7,472 bases of DNA from an uncultured Clostridia bacterium (GCA_937906775.1 CALCUD010000044.1:1-7472); one strand, 5' to 3'; counted from the stretch's first letter, positions 1 to 6,942 are shown. The notes: generated by a model from the letters alone, not told the origin. A program made the numbers and translations.

Positions 1-768
1 TTCCTTTGCCGTTGTCCCTGTTATTCCGAGATCCGTCTGAATCACATGGATTGCTTCATATACATCGTCCAACTGACCTATGTCATAGTGCACGCCGCTG
101 ATTTTTTCTGCATTGACCAGAAGCCGCTCCATTTCTTCCTTTGTTCCGCCATATCCCAGCTTCAGGTTATCCAGCATCGTATAGTTCTGTTTTGCAAACC
201 CTTGATAGGCATTCTGTATGGATTCCATGTCCGTTCCCATTTTGTTGGCGTTGTCCGCCATATCAATAACTGCCTGGTTTGCTACCGTTGTCAGCGTTTC
301 CATGTCTCCGCCTACAGACTGCTTCAAAGACGCTGCAAAACCCGTAACTGTCTCCATATACTCGTTTGCTGATAGTCCGGCGGACGAATATGCCTCATTT
401 GCATATGTCATCATTCGTTCTTCTGCAGCATGAAGCGATTCATATTCTGCAGAAACGGCTTCAACACTTTTTCCTACCTTTTCGGCATATTCTTCCACGC
501 TCTTTGCCCCACCGGCTCCGAACAGTGTCTCAATGCCGCCTATATTCTGCTGAAAATCCGCTCCTTCACTCAGAGCTTCGCTAATAATCTTTCCAAAGCC
601 GGCAGAGGCGATTGCCTTTTTCGCTACGGATATGAACTTTTCCGAAAATGACTTTCCGCCGCTGTCTCCGGCATGTCCCATCTGTTCTCCGAGTTCTCTT
701 TCAATCCCGGATTTCACGCCTTCAAAAGATGGTATCAACTGAACATAGGCGTCTGCTATTGTTGGCAT
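1..768 (-). CDS. Phage tail tape measure protein, N-terminal part (runs off the window)
   Basis: The reverse strand is open for 256 codons from ATG 768-766 to base 1 with no stop, so the gene continues outside the window. Tape measure proteins fill the tail tube of siphophages, set tail length and help DNA delivery; they are usually 600 to over 1500 residues. The N-terminus (MPTIADAYVQLIPSFEGVKS) has the strand-then-helix pattern of this family. A segment near residues 69-90 (FQQNIGGIETLFGAGG) and one near 195-212 (NYTMLDNLKLGYGGTKEE) are highly characteristic of tape measure proteins in phages of Clostridia and Bacilli. Much of the rest is Ala-rich and predicted helical. A purine-rich ribosome site (GGGGG at 780-776) lies 7 bases upstream, and the ATG is 3 bases after the stop of the preceding chaperone fragment, the normal order in a tail operon. 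Family assignment is from recalled motifs. It is unrelated to the ICE genes upstream. Confidence 0.92.
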   Translation of the reverse strand, partial: MPTIADAYVQLIPSFEGVKSGIERELGEQMGHAGDSGGKSFSEKFISVAKKAIASAGFGKIISEALSEGADFQQNIGGIETLFGAGGAKSVEEYAEKVGKSVEAVSAEYESLHAAEERMMTYANEAYSSAGLSANEYMETVTGFAASLKQSVGGDMETLTTVANQAVIDMADNANKMGTDMESIQNAYQGFAKQNYTMLDNLKLGYGGTKEEMERLLVNAEKISGVHYDIGQLDDVYEAIHVIQTDLGITGTTAKE

Positions 769-771
769 GGT

Positions 772-894
772 TTATCCCCCTTTCTTGAGGATTTTGTTTC
801 TCGCGGCCTCGAAGGCCGCTCCGCTCTGATAGCTTTGTATCTGCGATTGTTTGTTTTCGTTGGTTAACTCTGACAGGATGGACGCCGGCCTGTT
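772..894 (-). pseudogene. C-terminal fragment of a probable phage tail assembly chaperone
   Basis: From about 894 a second reverse-strand frame reads 40 residues (starting NRPASILSEL, ending ARNKILKKGG) to TAA 774-772, 3 bases before the tape measure ATG. It overlaps the end of the Cna-B gene in a different frame and has no start of its own. Position just before the tape measure gene, small size and an ending of the type SGxxFExARxxIL fit the C-terminal part of siphophage tail assembly chaperones (the GT-type product, often made by programmed frameshifting), but the fragment is too short for proof. The 5' part of the gene is missing because the sequence changes to Cna-B coding DNA at about 889-896. 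The fragment matters mainly because it shows that phage sequence begins before the Cna-B stop codon. Another small tail protein is possible. Confidence 0.5.
776..782 (-). promoter_or_regulatory. Ribosome binding site of the tape measure gene
   Basis: AAGGGGG reads on the reverse strand at 782-776, inside the last codons of the chaperone fragment, and ends 7 bases before ATG 768. It supports this start and suggests translational coupling with the preceding gene. Confidence 0.6.
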
Positions 895-2666
895 CCGGTT
901 TCGCTGTCCGTCTTGACGATACGGATTGCGCCCTGAATCGGTTTGTTGGTAACGGTGCGGTTCACTACCTGGTCCATAATGACCGTAATGGTTTCGCTCC
1001 AGATGGTGCTTTCATAGCCGGTGGGATTCTCATGCTCCTTGACAACATAATCGCCGACAAGAAGCTTGGCAGAAAGCGCAATACCTTCGTCATTGGTCGT
1101 CATGGTAGAGATCAGGTCACCGATGCTGCCATCAGCATTGGTCTCGTAGATATCAAACTGAACATTGGCAATCGGGTGCTTATCCAGCTCATCCAGTTTC
1201 AGAATCTTAATCTGTCCGGGAGCATCCTCGTTGGTTACAGTAGACAGAACTTTGGTGGGGTTTAGATAGGTACCGTCAATGGTGATCTTCCATTTGTCCT
1301 TGGAAGGATGGAAACCGTAAGGCGCGGTGAGTTCCTTGATGGTATAACTGCCGTAGCCGATCTTGCTGAAGGTGACCATACCGTCCTTATCGGATGTGGC
1401 TTCCTGGACCTTGGTACCCTTTGCGTCAAACAGACCGAAAACAGCACCCATCAGCCCGTCACCGTTCTCACGAACTTTCTTGAGATACACATGGTTGATC
1501 TCATCACGGATTTCTGTATCGCCGGTCACCTTGCCATCAGCAGTTACCTTGAAGGTCATGACCACAGTATTCAGCGCATACCCTTCAGGTGCATAAGTTT
1601 CACGGAAGGTGTAATTGCCGGGAACAACAGGAATGTTGGGAATCTGACCGTTCTTGTCGGTATATTCACGATAAATAACCTTTCCGTTGGAATCCTGGAC
1701 TTCGATCAGCGCGCCGGGCAGTGTTTCCGCTCCAGTGATATCCTTCTTGGTCAGGGTAACAGGTGTATAGATCAGTTCATTCAGAATGGGCTGTGCCAGT
1801 TCAACCACAATGGTGTTTTCACCGGAAGCCTTATTCGCGGAAGTCCGGACCACAGGATACTTCTGAGTGCTGAGCTTCCATCCGGCAGGAACGGAGATTT
1901 CCTTGATGTAGTAATTGCCATGCGGATAGTAACCGGAGAAAGTCAGCTTTCCGTTCTTATTGGTCGAGCCGGTTGCCATCAGTGTATTGGCAGGCAGTTT
2001 CTGATTACCGTTATAGGTGATGACATCAGTGTTGTACAGACCGAACACAAAGCCTTCACCGGCAACGGCTTCTACAGTCTGATGAACCATGCCGTTATCA
2101 AGCTGCGTGACCTTGATATTTTCTTTCTGCTTGGTCAGCGTAACGCGGATCGGCAGATAGTCATTGGTTTCAGCCTTCTTGACTTCCACGACAGCTGTCT
2201 TGTGATCTGATGCCGCAAGCGTGAAAGCGTCGCGGGCAGTGCTGAACACATACCCGTTCGGAGCGGAAACTTCTACCAGGTAATACTTGCCCAAAGGCAG
2301 CTTACTGGACTTGACGGCTCCGGTTCCGCTGGTGGTCAGCTTTTCTACCAAAGCATCTTTCTTGTAGAAAACAGTACCTTCCTTTCCGACAATATCCTCG
2401 GCAGCATGAATCTCAAACACAGCGCCGGCCAGATAGCCGTTTTCGTAGACTGGCTTCATGATGGTATTCCCGAAGGAATCCTTCTCATCCACAAAATGCG
2501 TCAGCTGCAAGCCGGTCTTTTCCAGAGATACATCGCCCTTGATGGGCGTGTTGGTGACGTTCAAGGTCACCACATTCGAAGAATCAGCCATCGCGGCAGG
2601 AATGGCAAAGCAGACAATCAGCGCGGCAACTGCCAAAAGCAGGCCGATCATTCTCTTCATAAACAT
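864..2666 (-). CDS. Multi-domain Cna-B/SpaA-type surface stalk protein, C-terminally truncated
   Basis: This 600-residue protein starts at ATG 2666 with a GGAGG site 7 bases upstream. Residues 1-27 are a signal peptide with likely cleavage after AMA-27. Residues 31-44 form a Cna-B-type terminal strand (VTLNVTNTPIKG) that precedes any domain. Five Cna-B domains follow, at about 45-165, 172-293, 302-390, 392-480 and 485-575. Each has a first-strand Lys (K50, K179, K307, K396/397, K490) and a Glu in a motif of the type [VIR]E-x(2)-(A/V)PxG (E132, E256, E356, E445, E544; the last is KEHENPTGY). Such domains form Lys-Asn/Asp isopeptide bonds and build rigid, protease-resistant stalks. Likely acceptors D388, N479 and N574 are visible for domains 3-5; domains 1 and 2 lack an obvious Asn. 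A sixth domain begins (K585) but breaks off after residue 591 into nine unrelated residues and TAA, so the expected sorting signal and membrane helix are missing. It lies 15 bases after the thioester-protein gene and is probably co-translated with it. Confidence 0.92.
   Translation of the reverse strand: MFMKRMIGLLLAVAALIVCFAIPAAMADSSNVVTLNVTNTPIKGDVSLEKTGLQLTHFVDEKDSFGNTIMKPVYENGYLAGAVFEIHAAEDIVGKEGTVFYKKDALVEKLTTSGTGAVKSSKLPLGKYYLVEVSAPNGYVFSTARDAFTLAASDHKTAVVEVKKAETNDYLPIRVTLTKQKENIKVTQLDNGMVHQTVEAVAGEGFVFGLYNTDVITYNGNQKLPANTLMATGSTNKNGKLTFSGYYPHGNYYIKEISVPAGWKLSTQKYPVVRTSANKASGENTIVVELAQPILNELIYTPVTLTKKDITGAETLPGALIEVQDSNGKVIYREYTDKNGQIPNIPVVPGNYTFRETYAPEGYALNTVVMTFKVTADGKVTGDTEIRDEINHVYLKKVRENGDGLMGAVFGLFDAKGTKVQEATSDKDGMVTFSKIGYGSYTIKELTAPYGFHPSKDKWKITIDGTYLNPTKVLSTVTNEDAPGQIKILKLDELDKHPIANVQFDIYETNADGSIGDLISTMTTNDEGIALSAKLLVGDYVVKEHENPTGYESTIWSETITVIMDQVVNRTVTNKPIQGAIRIVKTDSETGTGRRPSCQS
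889..896. other. Junction between ICE surface gene and phage tail module
   Basis: On the reverse strand the Cna-B reading is convincing up to KTDSETG (codons ending about 894). From AAC 894-892 onward a different frame reads as phage protein. The 8 bases at 896-889 (GGAACAGG) fit both sides: GGA-ACA-G in the Cna-B frame and (TG)G-AAC-AGG in the phage frame, if the phage had a Trp codon there. This makes them a possible microhomology. No integrase, attachment site, terminal repeat or target duplication is visible here. Whether the join is biological or an assembly artefact cannot be told from the sequence. Confidence 0.7.
2535..2585 (-). other. Orphan Cna-B final beta-strand at the mature N-terminus of the stalk protein
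   Basis: Residues 28-44 of the stalk protein, directly after the predicted signal peptidase site, read DSSNVVTLNVTNTPIKG. Elsewhere in these two proteins the same pattern (TVTN-x-P-I-x-G, or VTFTNERITG) is the last strand of one Cna-B domain leading into the next; examples end at N574 here and N980 in the upstream protein. No domain precedes it in this protein, so the strand has no partner within its own chain. N39 would be the isopeptide acceptor. Confidence 0.7.
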
Positions 2667-2673
2667 TCGTTAT

Positions 2674-2678
2674 CCTCC
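2674..2678 (-). promoter_or_regulatory. Ribosome binding site of the Cna-B stalk gene
   Basis: GGAGG at 2678-2674 on the reverse strand sits in the 15-base gap after the upstream TAA and 7 bases before ATG 2666. It decides for that ATG over the in-frame ATG at 2660. Confidence 0.8.
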
Positions 2679-2681
2679 AAC

Positions 2682-5600
2682 TTATTTAATGGTTACGGTC
2701 GTAGAGTATCCGGGGTCCAGATATCCGTCAGGAATACCGGTTTCCTGCACCTTGTACTGTCCCCAGGGAAGCAGCCCGGTCTGAGCAATGCCCTGCTTAT
2801 TGGTGGTAATGGTTGCAACTACCTTGCCGATATCAGATGCGTTGTCCGAAGCAGGTCCGGTCAGTCTGGTGACAGTGAAGGTTGCACCGGGCAGGGGCTG
2901 ATTCGTTGCAGAATCCTTTTTTACGATCTTGATCACGCCTGTGATCCGTTCGTTCGTAAAGGTGACATTGCTGGTAGCACCGGCAGTTACTGTCACGTTC
3001 TGCGTTGCGGTGGCAGAAATGCTATAACCTTCGGAGGCAGTCTTTTCACGGACCTTGTAAGAGCCGGGAGCCAGATTTCCGAAGACCACTTTGCCAGTGC
3101 CATCAGTCGTTGCTGTCTTGAGAACGGTACCGGAACTGTTCAGCAGCTCGAACACAGTACCTTTCAGCAGAATGCCGTCAGTAGACTTTTTCACGACCGC
3201 GATTTCGCCTTCGCTCAATTCAAAAGTCAGAGATGCGCTCTTGAGAGTGTTGGGAGCGCCAGCGATGGGAATCAGGACTTTCTGAATCTGTGCGCTGGGG
3301 ATACCAATCAGAAAATTCGCTTCCTCATCCGCGGAAGAAATGGATTCCATCGTTACCGTGAACTTACTTTTGCTTGAAGTGATACTGATCGTATCGCCGC
3401 TCTTCAGATAGTAGTAGGTGCTGTCAGAACCACCGGTATTGCCGGTAAGTGTGCCAACAGACTTGGGAATTCTGATCAGATCGGCATCCGTTTTCAGCGT
3501 AACCTTTCCGATGTAGTTGCTGCCAGAAACCGTCAGGCTCTGACTGGATGCGGTGATCTTGCCGGTAATGGATGCGCGAGCAACACCGTTTTCAGCCAGC
3601 CATCTAGCATAAGTCAGATATACGGAAGGAGCGCCGCCACTGAAAGAGTAGAAGTTGTCCATATCCCAGTAATCACGGACATACTTGGCACCCTCAAGCT
3701 GCTTGATCACTTCGCGGATGGCGAACTGACCGGCAACACGGGACCAGGTTTCATTGTTGGAATCGGAACGATTTAACGCCATGAAGGGGTAAGTGTGCCG
3801 CAGAACCCAGCCGATGGCATGCATGGTTGATTCTTTATAGCGGACACCGGATACACCTTTGCCGGCATCTGTGTTACAGAAACCGTCCATGTCCACCAAC
3901 ACATAAGGTCCTTTGGCGGACTGATTGCTGCCGGATCCTTCGCCGGGACCGGAAAGATTGTGCTCCAGGCAATATACTGTATAGCCTTCAAGGTAATGAG
4001 GTGTCGCGTAAATCGTGCCGTGAGCAGATGACTTTGCAATTTGAGGATAATCGCTGTCCCTGCCGGAACTGCCGTACAGTCCGGTCTGACCGACTTTGAA
4101 CTTCGGCAGCGTGACGGAGATGTTCTTCAGCGTAAAACCATTCATAGGCGTTGCAGTTAAGCGCAGCATACTTCTGTTGATCCGATACAGATCATCCTTC
4201 GTATAGGCCCAGTCAGTTACTGTGCAAACAGTGGAATCGGTATCCTGAGTTTCACTTTCGAGGACATATACGATGCCGTAAGCAGTCCATTTCAGCGTAC
4301 CGTTGGCAAAGTCATCACCGTATAGGTAATTGACCTTGTACCAGTTCTTTCCGAAATCATCCTTGCCGACCGCAACAATCTGAACCACAGCGTTTTTAGT
4401 GAAAACGCCAAGATAGTTCACACCGTCATCACCCTCGGTAATGCTGTTGTCTATACCGAAGTAAACACGGGTGGAAGTGGTTACTCCCACATAATCGCCA
4501 ACGGAATGATGGTATTCAGGTTCCGGTTCTGCTTCGGGTTCGGGAATGATTTCCGGAGTTTCATCAGTTGCTTCGGGAACATCCTCAACAGGCACATCAG
4601 TCGTGATTTCTTCAACAGGGGCCTCCTCGACAGGATCTTCCTCAACAGGTTCGATCTCTGCCTGCTCAGTTTCGGTTGTTTCATCTTCAATCGGTTCCTG
4701 TAATTCGGTTTCTTCATCAGGAACAGAAACAGCGGAGTCATCTTCCGAAGGAGTGGCCTGATCATCCTGTTCAACAACCGGCTGAAGATCAATTTCCTCA
4801 ATGACTTCTGGTTCGTCTACAGCTTCCGTTTCAACAGATTCATTCTCTGTCTGCTCAGTTTCGGCTGATTCATCTTCAATCAGTTCCAGTGATTCAGTTT
4901 CCTCGTCAGGAACGGGATCAACAGATTCATCTTCCGAAAGGATGGTCTCATCATTTGGAACGTCTTGTTCAATAACCGGCTGAGAATCAATTTCTTCAAT
5001 CACTTCCGGTTCATCAGTAGGTTCTGCGTCAATAGGTTCAGTTGAAGATTCAGTTTCGGAAATCTCTTCGGGTTCTACAATTGCTTCTGTATCAACAGGC
5101 TCGTCAACGATTTCCGGTTCTGCAGGCATATCGGTTTCTTTGGGTTGGAGAACTTCCGCTTCAGCCTCAATTTCAACACGATGACCCTTCGCCAGGAACA
5201 TCACAGAAATGCCGACAGGAGAGAAATCTTCCATGTTGGGTATAATCTGGGTCAGCGCCTCGACATCCTTATCGGAAAGTGGAATATCTTCCAATGCTTT
5301 TTCCGATACATAACCGGTAATGCTTTCTTCGTCGTTGATGGCAAAGGAAAAAAGCACAGCACCGGCTTTGTTGCAGAAGGTAGCGAACACAATATTGCCG
5401 CGTCCTTCCAAGGTGAAGACCGGATTGCTCATATCAGAATCGCTGAACACATCTGCATTCCGAATGGTAGCAACATAAGCAAATCCTTTGGTCGCAATGG
5501 CTTCACGGAACGTCAGGATCTCGGATTCAGATTCAGCTTCTTGAGTAGAATCATCTTCGGATTCAATCTCCTGCAAAATGATCTCCTCAGTAGGTTCCTC

Positions 5601-5891
5601 AGCACTGGTTTCGGGAATTACTTCCGCTTCAGATTCGATCAGTTCATCCGAAGGTTCTTCCTGGATAGGTGTTTCTTCAATCACTTCCGACTCGACTTCT
5701 GTCGAGCAATCCTCTATGACTTCGGGGACATCATCAGGAATAGGTTCTTCCTCTGCAGGTCCGACCTGTTCTTCTGGCTCGGAAGGCATTTCAGCTCCGT
5801 TTTCAGCAAAACTGACAACAGACAGGCCGGTTGCCAGCAGCATCAGTGCGAGAATCAGTGAAATCAGCCGTTTGGCTTTCATTTTCATCAA
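2682..5891 (-). CDS. Thioester-domain and Cna-B surface adhesin with acidic repeat region, no sorting signal
   Basis: This is a secreted protein of 1069 residues counted from TTG 5891; ATG 5888 is equally possible, giving 1068. The AAAGGAG site lies 7 bases before TTG and 10 before ATG. Residues 1-29 are a signal peptide (cleavage after SFA-29). Residues 33-125 and 245-460 are very rich in Glu, Asp, Pro, Ser and Thr and contain a 66-residue tandem repeat. SH3-like beta segments lie at about 135-200 and 463-545. A thioester domain (TQXA type) spans about 600-775: C641 in YCLEH and Q722 in GQFAIREV are the expected Cys-Gln pair, which in this family forms a reactive bond that can attach covalently to a host or neighbour-cell amine. 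Two Cna-B domains follow: 895-982 (K901, E949, N980, complete triad) and 985-1069 (K991, E1050). The second stops at TVTIK without its final strand. No LPxTG-like motif or C-terminal membrane helix is present. It is the middle gene of the sortase unit and a likely cell-contact adhesin of the ICE donor. Confidence 0.92.
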   Translation of the reverse strand: MMKMKAKRLISLILALMLLATGLSVVSFAENGAEMPSEPEEQVGPAEEEPIPDDVPEVIEDCSTEVESEVIEETPIQEEPSDELIESEAEVIPETSAEEPTEEIILQEIESEDDSTQEAESESEILTFREAIATKGFAYVATIRNADVFSDSDMSNPVFTLEGRGNIVFATFCNKAGAVLFSFAINDEESITGYVSEKALEDIPLSDKDVEALTQIIPNMEDFSPVGISVMFLAKGHRVEIEAEAEVLQPKETDMPAEPEIVDEPVDTEAIVEPEEISETESSTEPIDAEPTDEPEVIEEIDSQPVIEQDVPNDETILSEDESVDPVPDEETESLELIEDESAETEQTENESVETEAVDEPEVIEEIDLQPVVEQDDQATPSEDDSAVSVPDEETELQEPIEDETTETEQAEIEPVEEDPVEEAPVEEITTDVPVEDVPEATDETPEIIPEPEAEPEPEYHHSVGDYVGVTTSTRVYFGIDNSITEGDDGVNYLGVFTKNAVVQIVAVGKDDFGKNWYKVNYLYGDDFANGTLKWTAYGIVYVLESETQDTDSTVCTVTDWAYTKDDLYRINRSMLRLTATPMNGFTLKNISVTLPKFKVGQTGLYGSSGRDSDYPQIAKSSAHGTIYATPHYLEGYTVYCLEHNLSGPGEGSGSNQSAKGPYVLVDMDGFCNTDAGKGVSGVRYKESTMHAIGWVLRHTYPFMALNRSDSNNETWSRVAGQFAIREVIKQLEGAKYVRDYWDMDNFYSFSGGAPSVYLTYARWLAENGVARASITGKITASSQSLTVSGSNYIGKVTLKTDADLIRIPKSVGTLTGNTGGSDSTYYYLKSGDTISITSSKSKFTVTMESISSADEEANFLIGIPSAQIQKVLIPIAGAPNTLKSASLTFELSEGEIAVVKKSTDGILLKGTVFELLNSSGTVLKTATTDGTGKVVFGNLAPGSYKVREKTASEGYSISATATQNVTVTAGATSNVTFTNERITGVIKIVKKDSATNQPLPGATFTVTRLTGPASDNASDIGKVVATITTNKQGIAQTGLLPWGQYKVQETGIPDGYLDPGYSTTVTIK
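2685..2939 (-). other. Incomplete last Cna-B domain of the thioester adhesin
   Basis: Residues 985-1069 carry the first-strand Lys (IKIVKKD, K991) and the Glu motif (YKVQETGIPDGY, E1050) that match SpyCatcher-type Lys (in IKFSKRD) and Glu (in YTFVETAAPDGY). The chain ends 19 residues after the Glu. In the preceding domain of the same protein 31 residues separate E949 from the acceptor N980. The missing part is the last strand with the Asn. Confidence 0.7.
4638..5015 (-). repeat. Tandem repeat of about 66 codons in the acidic region of the adhesin
   Basis: Residues 293-358 and 359-418 of the adhesin are similar in order: DEPEVIEEID, then QPV(I/V)EQD, then SEDxS, PDEETE, IED and TETEQ/AETEQ. 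The units begin at 5015 and 4817, a period of 198 bases, and the second is slightly shorter (about 180 bases). The differences are substitutions and a small deletion, so this is a diverged duplication. The segment is probably an extended, negatively charged spacer. Confidence 0.75.
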
Positions 5892-5898
5892 TTGGGTA

Positions 5899-5905
5899 CT
5901 CCTTT
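5899..5905 (-). promoter_or_regulatory. Ribosome binding site of the thioester adhesin gene
   Basis: AAAGGAG at 5905-5899 overlaps the last base of the sortase stop codon (TGA 5907-5905). It is 7 bases before TTG 5891 and 10 before ATG 5888, so either start is possible. The overlap suggests coupled translation of the two genes. Confidence 0.75.
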
Positions 5906-6942
5906 CATTGCTCCAGAACAGCCATGAGGATCAGCCGTCCACTGGCTCCGCCATAGCTTCTGTCGCAGGTAATGAGGGTAAGAATGTAGTCATCTGCCGT
6001 TACAGAAATACCGCTGTCAATCAGTGCTTTATTTCTGGCCCGGTTGATGAACTTCAGGTAGGCAGCATCGCTTTTGAAACTTGCTGTCGCGGGATCCCAG
6101 TCGCTGACCATCATGTTCACAACAGCAAAGATTCTGTAGGTTCGTCTTCCGTACAAGGTATCCATGACAATCGTCTGATGATTTTCCCAGTAACTGCGTT
6201 GCTTGTACTTAAGCAGCGTACTGAACATGGCATCGCTGGTACTCAGATGATGACCGTAAACCGCTATATTCCGGCTGGGTTTGGCATAATCTGAACTCTT
6301 GAGGGAAAACAGACAACCCAGTTTGCTCTTTGTTCCGTCAAACAGATGATTCAGATAAAAATCCGAATTATCTGAACGGACAACAGGATAGCTGATGACG
6401 GTACCGGGAATGCGGAGCCAGGACACGAAATCCGAATTGATTTTCCGACAGGCATCCAGATCAACCGTTGCTGCCACAGTTGGTTTCACTGTGGGAGATG
6501 CCGTAGGAATTGCAGTCGGATTTGATGTGGGCCTTTCTGTCACAACCGGAGTTGCTTTATTCGGAATGTCGGGCAACTCGGTCACCATGGGTTCTTCCGT
6601 AGCGACTATGATTGGTGTGCTTGTCGGAACCAGAACTACTTTGGGGACATCCACAGTCGGTTCAATGGTGGCAACAACCACGTCATCTGTATCTGGTGTT
6701 GATGTGGGCTTGAGACTTACTGCCGGAATCACCGCAACCGGAGGCGGAGAAGGCTCTTCTGACGGAGCCAATGCCGCGACCAGGGATTCATAGGCACCCG
6801 CATCGCTCTGAATGTCGTAATACTGCGATGCGAGCGGAATGAGGAATGCGGCAAGCCCACAGATGAATATACCGACCAGCAGAAAACGTGAGGCTTTTTC
6901 ATGCTTGCGTGTTATTTCAATCACTCCAATCAAAAAACACAC
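5905..6942 (-). CDS. srtB: Class B sortase with membrane anchor and extended Thr/Pro linker
   Basis: A membrane-bound cysteine transpeptidase that would attach surface proteins to the cell wall or to each other. Numbering is from the outermost start, GTG 6942. Residues 19-40 are a hydrophobic signal anchor. Residues about 60-157 are a Thr/Pro/Val-rich linker with repeated PTSTP-like units. The catalytic domain spans about 158-345. It shows H231 (YGHHLS), C326 (LITCDRSYGG) and R336 (GRLIL); the His-Cys distance of 95 and Cys-Arg distance of 10 fit the sortase B family. The linker makes it longer than a typical 230-260 residue enzyme. The start is uncertain: GTG 6942 lies inside the terminator-like hairpin. 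Later in-frame choices are TTG 6933, GTG 6924 and, 8 bases after a GGAG at 6927-6924, ATA 6915. The stop overlaps the ribosome site of the downstream adhesin, whose partner stalk protein is the likely substrate. Confidence 0.94.
   Translation of the reverse strand: MCFLIGVIEITRKHEKASRFLLVGIFICGLAAFLIPLASQYYDIQSDAGAYESLVAALAPSEEPSPPPVAVIPAVSLKPTSTPDTDDVVVATIEPTVDVPKVVLVPTSTPIIVATEEPMVTELPDIPNKATPVVTERPTSNPTAIPTASPTVKPTVAATVDLDACRKINSDFVSWLRIPGTVISYPVVRSDNSDFYLNHLFDGTKSKLGCLFSLKSSDYAKPSRNIAVYGHHLSTSDAMFSTLLKYKQRSYWENHQTIVMDTLYGRRTYRIFAVVNMMVSDWDPATASFKSDAAYLKFINRARNKALIDSGISVTADDYILTLITCDRSYGGASGRLILMAVLEQ

Noticed and set aside
46..867. Several plus-strand frames of 64-108 residues
   Set aside because: They are antisense to the continuous minus-strand tape measure and chaperone reading, which has clear family motifs.
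864..900. A simple frameshift restoring the Cna-B protein
   Set aside because: Neither other frame after 894 continues a Cna-B domain; one reads as a phage protein ending just before the tape measure gene. A single base error cannot explain the break.
1017..1031. NPTG in the stalk protein (residues 547-550) as a sorting motif
   Set aside because: It lies in the Glu motif of the fifth Cna-B domain (KEHENPTGY), inside a folded domain and not followed by a membrane helix and basic tail.
1308..2210. Plus-strand open frame (300 residues)
   Set aside because: It is antisense to the Cna-B domains, with no family resemblance and no convincing ribosome site.
2406..3377. Long plus-strand open frame (323 residues)
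   Set aside because: It is antisense to two well-supported surface-protein genes and spans their boundary. It has no recognisable domain and only follows the codon pattern of the real genes.
4481..4801. Minus-strand frame of 106 residues rich in Arg and Leu
   Set aside because: It is a shifted frame of the acidic region of the adhesin; the basic composition results from reading Glu-rich codons out of frame.
5145..6294. Two overlapping plus-strand frames of 238 residues each
   Set aside because: Both are antisense to the adhesin and sortase. Their Ser- and Phe/Arg-rich composition mirrors the acidic repeats on the other strand.
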